Positions 28,835-37,158 are shown, numbered from the stretch's first letter. The stretch: 64,000 nucleotides of DNA from Novosphingobium sp. Leaf2 (GCF_001421325.1 NZ_LMJY01000003.1:47818-111817), one strand, 5' to 3'. A program made the numbers and translations. Notes: generated by a model not told the origin, from the sequence alone.

Positions 28835-30264
28835 ACCGCCGTATGCTGCGCGCCCTCTGCCTGTTCGCGCCTGCTGGGCTTGCCGCCTGCACCCCCGGCC
28901 CCCGCGATCTCGATGCGCACGCCGCGTTGCCGCCGCCCGCGTCGCCGCAAACTTTCGCACCCGTGTCGGGCACGGCTCAGGCAACGCGCGACATTCCGGC
29001 TCCGGCGGACTGGTGGCGCGCTTTCGGCTCGCCGCAGCTGGATGCGCTGGTGGCAGAGGCACTGGCGCACGCCACTGACATCGCGGTTGCCGACGCATCG
29101 CTGCGGCAGGCGCGCGAGCAGGCCAGCGCCACGGCGGGCGCGGCGCTGCCGCAATTGGACGCCAGCTATCAGGCGCAGCGCACCCGGGTGTCCAACGCTC
29201 TCAGCCCGCAGATCGCGGACCAGAACCAGTACCTGTACACCCTGCACACCGCGCAAGTGATGGTGGCGTACGCGCCCGACCTGTTCGGCGGTGCCCGCGC
29301 CAAGACCCGTTCGGCGCGCGCGGCTGCGCAGGCCGCGCAAGACCGGCTCGATGCGGCGCGCACCACCGTCGTCGCCAATCTGGTGCTGGCGGTGATCCAG
29401 CGCGCGGCGCTCGCCGATCAGATCGCGGCGGCGCAGGCCAGCATCACGGTCAACCGCGACATCCTGCGCGATCAGCTGCGCCGCCAGCAGCTGGGTGCGA
29501 TCGGCGCGTCTGACGTCGCCACCCAGCAAACCGCGCTGGCGACCGCGGAAGGCGCGCTGCCGCCACTGGTACGGGCAGAAGCGCACCAGCGCGTGCTGAT
29601 CGGCACCCTGCTGGGCCGTGCGGCCGGATCGGAATTGCCGCCGCTGCCCGCCTTCACACAACTGTCCCTGCCCCACGACCTGCCGCTGCTGCTGCCCTCC
29701 GAACTGGTGGCCCGACGGCCCGACGTGCGCGCAGCGCAGGCGCAGCTGGAGGGGGCAGGCGCCGATCTGGGCGTCGCCATCGCCGCGCGGCTGCCCAGCA
29801 TCCAGTTGAGCGCGAATGCGGGCGGCACCGCGCAAAACTTTGCGGACATGTTCAAGGACGGAAATCCGTTCTGGGCGCTGATCGGCGGCATCACCCAGCC
29901 GATTTTCCACGCCGGCACGCTGCTGCACCAGCAGCACGCGGCTCAGGCGGCGCTGGACGGCGCCAAGGCGCAATACCGCGCCGCCGTGCTGCAGGCGTTC
30001 GGTGATGTGTCCGATGCGCTGAGCGGGCTGCATGCCGATGCCGATGCGCTGGATGCCGCCAGCCGCGCCAGCGACGCCTCCGGCCGGGCACTCGTGTTCG
30101 TGCGCCGCCAGCTGGAACTTGGCGATGTGGGCTCGCTGGCACTGCTCAATGCCGCCGCTGCGGATGCGCAGGCACGCGGCCAGCTGATCCAGGCCCGCGC
30201 CGCGCGGCTCAGCGACACCGTGGCCATGTTCCAGGCCGCCGGCGGCGGCGTCTGGAACCACTGA
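28831..30264 (+). CDS. Outer-membrane efflux lipoprotein (NodT/CusC-like)
   Basis: 477 residues with lipobox LAAC near residue 20, then DWWRAFGSPQLDALVAEALAHA, VAYAPDLFGGARA and LPSELVARRPDVRAAQAQLE, the conserved OMF repeats. It forms the outer-membrane exit of the HME pump encoded just before. The ATG overlaps the permease stop (ATGA). It differs strongly from the channel of the first RND operon, so the two systems are not a recent duplication. Confidence 0.93.
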   Translation: MNRRMLRALCLFAPAGLAACTPGPRDLDAHAALPPPASPQTFAPVSGTAQATRDIPAPADWWRAFGSPQLDALVAEALAHATDIAVADASLRQAREQASATAGAALPQLDASYQAQRTRVSNALSPQIADQNQYLYTLHTAQVMVAYAPDLFGGARAKTRSARAAAQAAQDRLDAARTTVVANLVLAVIQRAALADQIAAAQASITVNRDILRDQLRRQQLGAIGASDVATQQTALATAEGALPPLVRAEAHQRVLIGTLLGRAAGSELPPLPAFTQLSLPHDLPLLLPSELVARRPDVRAAQAQLEGAGADLGVAIAARLPSIQLSANAGGTAQNFADMFKDGNPFWALIGGITQPIFHAGTLLHQQHAAQAALDGAKAQYRAAVLQAFGDVSDALSGLHADADALDAASRASDASGRALVFVRRQLELGDVGSLALLNAAAADAQARGQLIQARAARLSDTVAMFQAAGGGVWNH

Positions 30265-30265
30265 C

Positions 30266-30901
30266 ATGGGCGGCGCGATCGGGGCGACGACGGGCAAGTT
30301 CGTGCTGCTGGGTGCGGCGCTCCTGCTGCACGGGCGGGTCGAGGACAAGGCGGCGCACGTCGCCATCGTACCCGGCGCCCCCACATCGGCGATGACGCAG
30401 GCACTCGCGGCCCGGATTGCCGCCCCCCGCCGTAAGGTGGACATTCACCTGCGCGCCGAAACCTTTGCGGCAGCGATCGCTGCGGTGGAACCCGATGTCG
30501 GTTCCGGAGCCGACGTGCGCATTGGGCAGGACGTGCTGAACACCCAGCCCATCGAAATCGACTTCGCGCACCATGACGTGCGCCCGCTGTCCCCCGACGA
30601 AGCCGCGAGCTTCAAGGCACGATCGCATGCGCTCACGATGCAACGCGGCCCGGGCGGCAGCCTGACGGTCGCCATCGCCTTTGCCAGCCGGCCCGCAACC
30701 CTCGCCCGGCTCGACCTGTCGCGCGCCGTGGGGATCGCCGCGCCGGATGCCGTGCCGGGTGAGCCCGTCAAAGTCGGGGGCGTGGATCTGCGCGATGTTG
30801 CCGTTACGCGGGAGCCGCAAGCCGTGGTCGGGCTTTACGCTTTCAAACACACCCGCGTGATTTTCGATCTCGCGCAGGGGCGCATCTGGGTCCACGACTG
30901 A
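30266..30901 (+). CDS. Putative degenerate retropepsin-like exported protein
   Basis: 211 residues starting one base after the OMF stop. An N-terminal hydrophobic stretch (KFVLLGAALLLHG) could be a signal. ADVRIGQDVLNTQPIEIDFAHHDVR resembles the C-terminal half of retropepsin-like aspartic proteases (usually xIGxDVLxxxxxxIDF), and a second similar half ends in HTRVIFDLAQGRIWV. At the place of the second catalytic D-T-G triad the protein reads LDLSRA, and no triad is visible in the first unit. I infer two retropepsin-like units without protease activity. The operon position suggests a helper of the HME pump. Moderate to low certainty on the fold. Confidence 0.6.
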   Translation: MGGAIGATTGKFVLLGAALLLHGRVEDKAAHVAIVPGAPTSAMTQALAARIAAPRRKVDIHLRAETFAAAIAAVEPDVGSGADVRIGQDVLNTQPIEIDFAHHDVRPLSPDEAASFKARSHALTMQRGPGGSLTVAIAFASRPATLARLDLSRAVGIAAPDAVPGEPVKVGGVDLRDVAVTREPQAVVGLYAFKHTRVIFDLAQGRIWVHD

Positions 30902-30941
30902 TCGCGGGATTTCGAGGCGTCGCTACAGTAGGGAACCACCA

Positions 30942-31502
30942 GTGCCGGAAGAAGATTTCGAGATCCGCGGCGCCCACGAAGACGCCATGGAGGAGCGCGC
31001 CCATCACGAGCCGCTGAGCCAGAAGATTGCCCTGTTCTCCGCCGTGCTGGCAACGCTCGGGGCCATCGTCAGCTTCCTGGGCGGCCACACCCAGAACGAC
31101 GCGCTATATTACAAGAACGAGGCGGTGCTGATGAAGGCGCGCGCTTCGGATTCGTGGTCGTATTATCAGGCCGAAGACATCAAGCGCCATCTGGCCGAGA
31201 CGCTGTCCGCCGACGGGCAGTCCGCCAAGGTCCGTGCCGGGATGGACGCGAAGAAATACGCCAGCCGAGCGAGGACACTGCGCGCCACGGCAGAGGAATA
31301 CGATCGCAAGTCGCAGGAAGCCGACGCGGAATCGCAGCACGCCCTGCAGCCCCATACCAAGCTTGCCATCGCCATGACGTTCATCCAGGTCGCGATCGCG
31401 CTCGCCTCCATAACCGCGCTCACGCAGCGGCGCTGGCTGCTGTGGGGCGCCGCCGGATCGGCGCTGGTGGCCATCGTGCTGAGCGTCATCGCCTGGTTTT
31501 GA
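30942..31502 (+). CDS. DUF4337 family membrane protein
   Basis: 186 residues from a GTG at 30942 with AGGGA upstream. A charged N-terminus leads to a helix (KIALFSAVLATLGAIVSFLGG), the conserved TQNDALYYKNEAVLMKARASD block, a long charged coiled coil, and two C-terminal helices. This is the pattern of DUF4337, found in many bacteria with no known function. It lies 40 bp after the retropepsin-like gene and may be the last gene of the HME pump operon. Confidence 0.85.
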   Translation: MPEEDFEIRGAHEDAMEERAHHEPLSQKIALFSAVLATLGAIVSFLGGHTQNDALYYKNEAVLMKARASDSWSYYQAEDIKRHLAETLSADGQSAKVRAGMDAKKYASRARTLRATAEEYDRKSQEADAESQHALQPHTKLAIAMTFIQVAIALASITALTQRRWLLWGAAGSALVAIVLSVIAWF

Positions 31503-31569
31503 GGCGTCAGCGGGCACGCCGCTTGTTGCAGGTGCCCGAAGGCGAAAATCAATGCTTTTCGAAACTGCC

Positions 31570-31656
31570 TGGTGCGGCCGAGAAGACTCGAACTTCCACG
31601 GGCTTTCGCCCACAACGACCTCAACGTTGCGCGTCTACCAATTCCGCCACGGCCGC
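31570..31656 (-). tRNA. tRNA-Leu (anticodon GAG)
   Basis: On the minus strand the acceptor GCGGCCG pairs with CGGCCGC before an encoded ACCA end. The D-loop has GGAATTGGTAGAC, the anticodon stem-loop is CAACG-TTGAGGT-CGTTG giving anticodon GAG, and there is a long class II variable arm (GGGCGAAAGCCC region) and TTCGAGT T-loop. Length with CCA is 87 bases. It reads CUC and CUU leucine codons. Confidence 0.97.
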
Positions 31657-31768
31657 ACATTCAACGGGCTGGATCTGCATCCGCCCCTTGGCAGGAGCGG
31701 GCCATTAGCAAAGGGTTTGGAGCCCTGCAAGCGCGTTGGGGCAGTTTATTTCGTACGTCCCGCTTTTA

Positions 31769-31802
31769 GGGCAGCGGCGTGCTTTGACATGCGCCGCTGC
31801 CC
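31769..31802 (-). terminator. Strong hairpin downstream of spt
   Basis: GGGCAGCGGCG (31769-31779) and CGCCGCTGCCC (31792-31802) are perfect 11-bp complements around a 12-base loop, 16 bp beyond the spt stop. The minus-strand transcript continues with UAAAAG rather than a U-tract, so it may act as a 3' stabiliser or a Rho-assisted stop. Confidence 0.55.
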
Positions 31803-31817
31803 TTGCACAAACACGCC

Positions 31818-33071
31818 TCAGTCGAGGATGCCCACGGTCTTGCCGGCGCGGGTGAACATGCCGATGATCTGCTGCACCTGCTCGGCCGAATGTTCGGCGC
31901 AGAGCGAACAGCGCAGCAGCGTCATGTTGGCAGGCGTTGCCGGCGGACGCGCCAGGTTCACGTACAGCCCTTCGTGCAGCAGCGCTTCCCACATCATCGC
32001 GCCGCGCTCCAGATCGGGCATGATGACCGCGATGATCGCGCTTTGCGGCTCGGCGGTGCCAAGCTGGAAGCCGGCGTCCTTCAGCCCCTTGTGCAGCGTG
32101 CGCGAATTTTCCCACAAGTGCGCGCGCTTGTCCGCGCCGTGCATCAGCTTGCGGATGGAGGTAGCTGCCGTCGCCACCACGCTGGGCGGCAGGCTGGCGG
32201 TGAACACGTAAGGCCGGCACACCAGCCGCATGATCTCGAACTTGGGGTGGTTGGACACGCAAAAGCCGCCGACGGTGCCGACCGACTTGGAGAACGTGCC
32301 GATCACGAAGTCCACATCGGCAAGGCAGCCCTGGTCTTCTGCCACGCCGCGCCCGTTCGGCCCGATAAAGCCCATCGAATGCGCCTCGTCCACCAGCACC
32401 ATCGCGCCATGTTTCTTGGCGACCGCGATCATTTCCTTGAGCGGGGCGATATCGCCCAGCATCGAATAGACGCCCTCAAGGATCACCAGCTTGCCCGCGC
32501 CTTCGGGAATGCGGCGCAGGCGCTTTTCCATCGCGTCGATGTCGTTATGCTTGAAGGGCACCACTTCGGCATCGCCCATCTTGCAGCCATCCCAGATCGA
32601 GGCATGGCTGTCGATGTCGAGGACGATGTAGTCGCCCTTGCCCGCGATCGTGGAAATGATGCCCAGGTTCGCCTGGTAGCCGGTGGAAAACACCATGGCG
32701 TGATCCATGGCGTAGAAGTCGCACAAGGCCTGCTCCACCGCCCGGTGCCCGGCATACGTACCGTTGAGCACCCGGCTGCCGGTGGTGCCCGATCCGAAAT
32801 CGTCCAGCGCCTGCTTGCCCGCCGCGATCACATCGGGATCGAAGGTCATGCCCATGTAGTTGTAGGTGCCGAGCAGGATCGTCTCGCGCCCGTTGCACAG
32901 CGCCACCGTGGGGGAAAGCACGCGCTCCATCACCAGGCCGAACGGATCGGTAACCCCGGTGGACAGTAGATCCTTGCGCATCTGGATCAGTGGGTCGAAC
33001 TTGCTAAACAGATCGGGCGCGCCGCCTTCAAGGACGACGGGCTGGTCGGGCTGGTTCACGGCTTCGGTCAT
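31818..33071 (-). CDS. spt: Serine palmitoyltransferase
   Basis: 417 residues, soluble alpha-oxoamine synthase class. It condenses serine with palmitoyl-CoA or acyl-ACP to 3-ketosphinganine, the first step of sphingolipid synthesis. PLP-binding residues are visible: H156 (DIDSHASIW), D228 and H231 (LVDEAHSMG) and the Schiff-base lysine K262 (GTFSKSVGT), matching the well-studied Sphingomonas enzyme in length and motifs. A dedicated ACP gene lies 7 bases upstream on the same strand, which favours this assignment over AONS or KBL. Ceramide synthase and reductase genes are not in the window. Confidence 0.93.
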   Translation of the reverse strand: MTEAVNQPDQPVVLEGGAPDLFSKFDPLIQMRKDLLSTGVTDPFGLVMERVLSPTVALCNGRETILLGTYNYMGMTFDPDVIAAGKQALDDFGSGTTGSRVLNGTYAGHRAVEQALCDFYAMDHAMVFSTGYQANLGIISTIAGKGDYIVLDIDSHASIWDGCKMGDAEVVPFKHNDIDAMEKRLRRIPEGAGKLVILEGVYSMLGDIAPLKEMIAVAKKHGAMVLVDEAHSMGFIGPNGRGVAEDQGCLADVDFVIGTFSKSVGTVGGFCVSNHPKFEIMRLVCRPYVFTASLPPSVVATAATSIRKLMHGADKRAHLWENSRTLHKGLKDAGFQLGTAEPQSAIIAVIMPDLERGAMMWEALLHEGLYVNLARPPATPANMTLLRCSLCAEHSAEQVQQIIGMFTRAGKTVGILD

Positions 33072-33078
33072 CTGGCGC

Positions 33079-33318
33079 TTAACCCTTGAGCTTGACCACG
33101 GCGTCGACGAGCTGGCCGTAGGTTTCGATTTCGGCCTGCGCGTTCATCGAAATGATGATGTCGAACTCGTCCTCGATCGCGGCGACGAAATCCATCACCG
33201 TCAGGCTGTCGAATTCCAGATCGTCGGTAAAGCGGGTGGCATCGGTGATGGCGACGCCCTTCTTGTTGAAGGGCTCGATCAGCGCGGCGATGCGGGCCGA
33301 GGTGTCTGCGCGGTCCAT
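33079..33318 (-). CDS. Acyl carrier protein paired with serine palmitoyltransferase
   Basis: 79 residues, start ATG 33318 with GGAGA upstream. The phosphopantetheine attachment serine is S38 in LEFDSLTVMDF; the rest is an acidic four-helix ACP (AAIEDEFDIII). It is not the fatty-acid-synthesis AcpP (which has DSLDTVEL) and resembles the ACP found beside spt in other sphingolipid makers. It probably delivers the acyl chain to Spt. The two genes are 7 bases apart and co-transcribed. Confidence 0.93.
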   Translation of the reverse strand: MDRADTSARIAALIEPFNKKGVAITDATRFTDDLEFDSLTVMDFVAAIEDEFDIIISMNAQAEIETYGQLVDAVVKLKG

Positions 33319-33451
33319 GGGTCGTCTCCGAAAAGGGCGTTCGGCGCTGTGGCCGGGAATTGCGGCGCAAAAGCGGCGCGCGGGTCTGGTGTCAAGGCCG
33401 GTGCGGTGTATCGGCGGTGGGCCGCGCGGTTTGTCGGGGCCAAGCCAAAGC

Positions 33452-33814
33452 TCACAACAAGGCCCGCACCGCCTGCATGAACGGCCCGATCGAGACCGGC
33501 TTGGCCAGATAGCCTTCGGCGCCAGCCTCGCGGATCCGGTCCTCGTCGCCCTTGCCGGCATACGCGGTCACCGCCAGAATCGGCACGAGGCGCAGCACCG
33601 GATCTCTCTTGGCGGCCTCGATCAGGTCGAGCCCCGAGACGTTGGGCAACTGGATGTCCATGATCACCAGATTGGGCACGAACTGGCGCGCCCGGTCCAG
33701 CGCGTCCAGCCCGTCGGCACACGGCTCCACCGCGTAGCCCTGGCTGCGCAGGACATCGCAAAACAGCTTCCGATTGAGATCGTTGTCCTCGACAACGAGG
33801 ATTCGCTTTGCCAT
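33452..33814 (-). CDS. divK: Single-domain response regulator DivK
   Basis: 120 residues, receiver domain only. Residues ED near 9-10, phosphoacceptor D53 (VIMDIQLPNVSG), T84 region (AVTAYA) and K105 (YLAKPVS) are all present. The sequence ILVVEDNDLNRKLFCDVL closely matches DivK of the alphaproteobacterial cell-cycle phosphorelay (DivJ/PleC kinases). ATG 33814 gives the family N-terminus MAKRILVVEDN. It is divergent from a DUF3572 gene. Confidence 0.92.
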   Translation of the reverse strand: MAKRILVVEDNDLNRKLFCDVLRSQGYAVEPCADGLDALDRARQFVPNLVIMDIQLPNVSGLDLIEAAKRDPVLRLVPILAVTAYAGKGDEDRIREAGAEGYLAKPVSIGPFMQAVRALL

Positions 33815-33868
33815 TCGACGCCGTGATGACCATCTGGGTAGAGACCCCTCTATGCCACACAAGCGAGA

Positions 33869-34159
33869 CTGACAATTCTTCGAGATTCGCCATCCCCATC
33901 CGATCCGCAGATCCTGGCACTCAACGCGCTCGGGTGGGTTCTGGTCGAGCAGGACCGCGCCGAGCGGTTTCTGTCGCTCACCGGGCTGACGCCTGACGAT
34001 CTGCGCGCCGCCGTCAGCGATCCTGCAACGCTAAGCGCGGTGCTCGATTTCCTGTGTGCGCACGAACCGGACCTGCTGGGCGCGGCCGATGCGCTGGACG
34101 CTACGCCGCAGGCACTGGTGGCAGCCCGGCGCGCGCTGGGCGGAGGGCTGGATTCGTGA
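33869..34159 (+). CDS. DUF3572 family protein with non-canonical start codon
   Basis: The frame is open from a TAG at 33839-33841 to the TGA at 34157-34159. It encodes a typical DUF3572 core: LALNALGWVLVEQDRAERFL, SLTGLTPDDLRAAV, LDFLCAHEPDLL and ALVAARRALGG. No ATG, GTG or TTG occurs in frame before that core. The only sensible initiator is CTG at 33869, giving (M)TILRDSPSPSDPQ, 96 residues; ATT at 33875 is another option. The stop overlaps the GTG of the HAD gene (GTGA), so it belongs to that coupled operon. Function of the family is unknown. Confidence 0.75.
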   Translation: MTILRDSPSPSDPQILALNALGWVLVEQDRAERFLSLTGLTPDDLRAAVSDPATLSAVLDFLCAHEPDLLGAADALDATPQALVAARRALGGGLDS

Positions 34160-34797
34160 ATCGTCCGCTGCTGATCACCGATTGCGACGAAGTGCTGCTG
34201 CACATGATCAAGCACTTCCGCGACTGGCTGGCCGAAGAGGAAGGCGTGGCCTTCGATCTGACCGGGGGCGAGTTCTACAAGTCGATGCGCAGGTTCGGCA
34301 GCGATGCGCCGCTGGAGCAGGCCGAGATGTGGGCGCTGCTCAACCGCTTCTTCGACACGCAGATGGATCGTCAGACCCCGATCGCAGGCGCAGCAGAGGC
34401 CATCGCGGCGATCCGCGAGCAGGCCGACGTGGTCGTGCTGACCAATCTGATGGACTTTCGCCGCGAGGCCCGCGAACGTCAGCTCGAACATCACGGCATG
34501 CCGCTGCGCGTGTTCACCAACCAGGGCCCGAAGGGTCCGGCGCTGCAGGCGATACTCGACGAATACCAGCCCAGCCGCGCCGTGTTCATCGACGATCTGT
34601 CGCAGCATCACGGATCGGTGTTCGAAGTATCGCCGCATGTCCGCCGCCTGCACTTGTGCGGCGAGCCGCAGATCGCGCCCAACATCAAGTGCGCGCTCAA
34701 GCTTGGCCATGCCGATGCCCGGATCGACGATTGGGCAAGCGCCCTGCCCTGGCTGCTGGACAGCCTGACCAAGGAAAAAGAGAACATTCATGAGTGA
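34156..34797 (+). CDS. HAD-superfamily hydrolase
   Basis: 213 residues from a GTG that overlaps the DUF3572 stop. Motif I is LLITDCDEVLLH (D9 nucleophile, D11), motif II VVLTNLMDF, and motif IV ...AVFIDDLSQHHGSV, so the haloacid-dehalogenase phosphatase set is complete. The helical cap carries MRRFGSDAPLEQAEMW. Substrate unknown. It is the second gene of a chain of overlapping genes (DUF3572-HAD-RidA-GDPD-FemAB-like). Confidence 0.88.
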   Translation: MNRPLLITDCDEVLLHMIKHFRDWLAEEEGVAFDLTGGEFYKSMRRFGSDAPLEQAEMWALLNRFFDTQMDRQTPIAGAAEAIAAIREQADVVVLTNLMDFRREARERQLEHHGMPLRVFTNQGPKGPALQAILDEYQPSRAVFIDDLSQHHGSVFEVSPHVRRLHLCGEPQIAPNIKCALKLGHADARIDDWASALPWLLDSLTKEKENIHE

Positions 34798-35254
34798 CAT
34801 CGACACCCGTCTGGCAGACCTTGGCCTGACCCTGCCGCAAGCCGCGGCCCCCGTTGCCGCTTATGTCCCGGTGGTGGAAGCTGGCGGCCTTGCGCACGTG
34901 TCCGGCCAGCTGCCGTTCGTGGATGGCAAGCTGGTGACCGGGCGGCTTGGCGAAGACGTAAGCATCGATGCCGGAACCGAAGCGGCGCAAGCCTGCGCGG
35001 TGATGATCCTGGCGCAATTGAAGGCAGCGCTGGGCTCGCTGGACCGGGTGGAGCGGATCGTCAAGCTGGGCGTATTCATCAACTCGGCCAGCACGTTCAC
35101 CGATCAGCCCAAGGTGGCCAACGGCGCGTCCGAACTGATGGTCGCGGTGTTCGGCGAGGCAGGCAAGCATGCACGCAGCGCGGTGGGCGTGCCGGTGCTG
35201 CCGCTGGGCGCCGCCGTCGAAGTGGATGCCATCGTTGCCGTTCGCCCTGCTTGA
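34790..35254 (+). CDS. RidA family protein (YjgF/YER057c/UK114)
   Basis: 154 residues, trimeric enamine/imine deaminase fold. Recognised from HVSGQLPFVDGKLVTGRLG, AAQACAVMILAQLKAALGSLDRVERIVKLGVFINS and the C-terminal SAVGVPVLPLGAAVEVDAIV. The segment GVPVLPLGAAVE replaces the catalytic Arg motif (usually R-xxVxxxxLPxxxxVE) by Ser-Ala-Val-Gly, as in several longer RidA subfamilies of which the function is not established. It overlaps the HAD gene by 8 bases. Confidence 0.9.
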   Translation: MSDIDTRLADLGLTLPQAAAPVAAYVPVVEAGGLAHVSGQLPFVDGKLVTGRLGEDVSIDAGTEAAQACAVMILAQLKAALGSLDRVERIVKLGVFINSASTFTDQPKVANGASELMVAVFGEAGKHARSAVGVPVLPLGAAVEVDAIVAVRPA

Positions 35255-36011
35255 CCGCTGGATTTCCCCTGCGCCCGATCCGCGCAAGGTCGCCTGGATC
35301 GGTGCGCAGGACTATGCTCATCGCGGCCTGTTCGGCGATGGCGTGCCGGAAAATTCACCCGCCGCGTTCGCCAGGGCGCTGGCGGCGGGCAACGGCATCG
35401 AGCTTGACGTCCAGCGATCGAGCGATGGGCTGCCGGTGGTGTTCCACGACGCGGTGCTGGACCGGCTGACGGATGAGGCCGGGCCGGTGGCGCGCCGCAC
35501 CGCCGCCCAGCTAGGCACGATCGCGCTGCAAGGCACGGCGGACACGATCCCCAGCCTGCGCCAGGTGCTGGCCCAGGTGGACGGCAAGGCGCCGGTCCTG
35601 ATCGAAATCAAATCCGCCCGCGAAGATCGTGTGGCCGCGCTGTGCCTGGCGGTGCGCCGGGTGCTGGAAGGCTACATCGGCCCCCACGCAGTGATGAGCT
35701 TCGATCCGCGCGTGTCCCGCTGGTACTGGCGCAATTCACCTCACACGGTGCGCGGGCTGGTCGTTTCCGAAGGCGAGGATCGCGCTTTACCTGGCAAAGT
35801 GCGCCGCCATCTGGCGCTGTGGCACGCCCGGCCCGATTTCCTGGCGTACGACGTGCGCGATCTGCCCAGCCGTTTTGCTGCCGCCCAGCGTCGGCGCGGC
35901 CTGCCGATCGCCACCTGGACCGTACGCGACGAGGAACACGAAGCGCGCGCCGAAGCGCATGCCGATGCGGCGATCTTCGAGGTAGCGCACAGCGGCACAG
36001 GTCCGGCGTGA
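35226..36011 (+). CDS. Glycerophosphodiester phosphodiesterase family protein
   Basis: 261 residues. The GDPD TIM barrel is shown by AHRGLFGDGVPENSPAAFARAL, the metal-binding ELDVQRSSDGLPVVFHD and VLIEIKSA, and late WTVRDEEHE. It releases glycerol-3-phosphate from deacylated phospholipids. No signal peptide, so it is cytoplasmic. ATG 35226 lies inside the end of ridA (29-base overlap) and the next gene overlaps its stop (GTGA). Confidence 0.92.
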   Translation: MPSLPFALLDRWISPAPDPRKVAWIGAQDYAHRGLFGDGVPENSPAAFARALAAGNGIELDVQRSSDGLPVVFHDAVLDRLTDEAGPVARRTAAQLGTIALQGTADTIPSLRQVLAQVDGKAPVLIEIKSAREDRVAALCLAVRRVLEGYIGPHAVMSFDPRVSRWYWRNSPHTVRGLVVSEGEDRALPGKVRRHLALWHARPDFLAYDVRDLPSRFAAAQRRRGLPIATWTVRDEEHEARAEAHADAAIFEVAHSGTGPA

Positions 36012-37156
36012 GCGAAGCCACGCTCGCCGCGCGCATCGCGAACGCCGTCGGCGATCTGCCGGCGGACGAATGGGATGCGCTGACCGGCGGCGGCAATCCG
36101 TTCATGTGCCATGCCTTCCTATCGGCGCTGGAAGCGGCAGGCAGCGTCGGCAAGCGCAGCGGATGGACGCCGCTGCCGATCGTGATCGACGGGCCGGACG
36201 GGCGCATTGCGGCGGCCCTGCCCGCCTACCTCAAGGATCATTCGCAAGGGGAATACGTGTTCGACCATGCCTGGGCCGATGCCTGGCACCGGGCGGGTGG
36301 ATCGTATTACCCCAAACTGCAAATCGCCGCGCCCTTCACCCCGGCTACCGGCCCCCGCCTGCTGACACCCCATCCCGAGCTGGCGCCGGCCCTGCTGGCG
36401 GCGGCGGAAACGCTGTGCCGCGACAATGGCCTGTCGTCCGCACATGCCACTTTCATCGAGCCGGCGCAGGTGCCTGTATTCGAAGACGCCGGTTGGCTGC
36501 TGCGCGAGGATATCCAGTTCCACTGGGAAAATCGCGGCTACGCCAGCTTCGAGGAATTTCTGGCGGCGCTGTCGTCCCGCAAGCGCAAGGATTTGCGCAA
36601 GGAGCGGGCAAAAGCGCAGGAAGGCGTGGAAATCCGCGCCTTGCGCGGTGGCGAGATCACCCAGGCCCATTGGGATGCATTTTGGGTGTTCTATCAGGAT
36701 ACCGGCGCGCGCAAGTGGGGCCAGCCGTACCTGACCCGCGCCACCTTCGACCTGCTGGGCCAGACGATGGGCGAGCGTATGCTGCTGGTGCTGGCGTTCA
36801 TGGATGGCGAGCCGGTAGCCGGCGCGCTCAACTTCATCGGCGCGCAGGCACTATATGGCCGCTATTGGGGCGCTACGGTGAACAAACCGTTCCTGCATTT
36901 CGAGCTGTGTTACTATCAGGCAATCGACGCCGCGATCCGGCTGGGCCTGCAGCGCGTGGAGGCCGGCGCGCAAGGCGGACACAAGCTGGCGCGCGGGTAT
37001 GAGCCGGTGCGCACGGTTTCGGCGCATTACATAACCCACCCCTCACTGCGCGCCGCCATCGCCGACTTCCTGGAGCAGGAACGCGCCGGCATCGCGCAAA
37101 ACCAGCTATGGCTGGGTGAGCGCACGCCGTTCCGCAAAGGCGACGGGCAAGAGTAG
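36008..37156 (+). CDS. GNAT/FemAB-like acyltransferase (COG3146 family)
   Basis: 382 residues from a GTG overlapping the GDPD stop. The pattern NPFMCHAFLSALEAAGSV, YVFDHAWADAWHRAGGSYYPKLQ, WENRGYASFEEFLAALSSRKRKDLRKER and VEAGAQGGHKLARGYEPV is that of COG3146, often annotated as peptidoglycan-biosynthesis or N-acetyltransferase proteins on the basis of FemAB-like double GNAT folds. No activity has been settled for the group. It is the last gene of the five-gene overlapping operon and is convergent with the Sel1 gene. Confidence 0.88.
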   Translation: MSEATLAARIANAVGDLPADEWDALTGGGNPFMCHAFLSALEAAGSVGKRSGWTPLPIVIDGPDGRIAAALPAYLKDHSQGEYVFDHAWADAWHRAGGSYYPKLQIAAPFTPATGPRLLTPHPELAPALLAAAETLCRDNGLSSAHATFIEPAQVPVFEDAGWLLREDIQFHWENRGYASFEEFLAALSSRKRKDLRKERAKAQEGVEIRALRGGEITQAHWDAFWVFYQDTGARKWGQPYLTRATFDLLGQTMGERMLLVLAFMDGEPVAGALNFIGAQALYGRYWGATVNKPFLHFELCYYQAIDAAIRLGLQRVEAGAQGGHKLARGYEPVRTVSAHYITHPSLRAAIADFLEQERAGIAQNQLWLGERTPFRKGDGQE

Positions 37157-37158
37157 CG

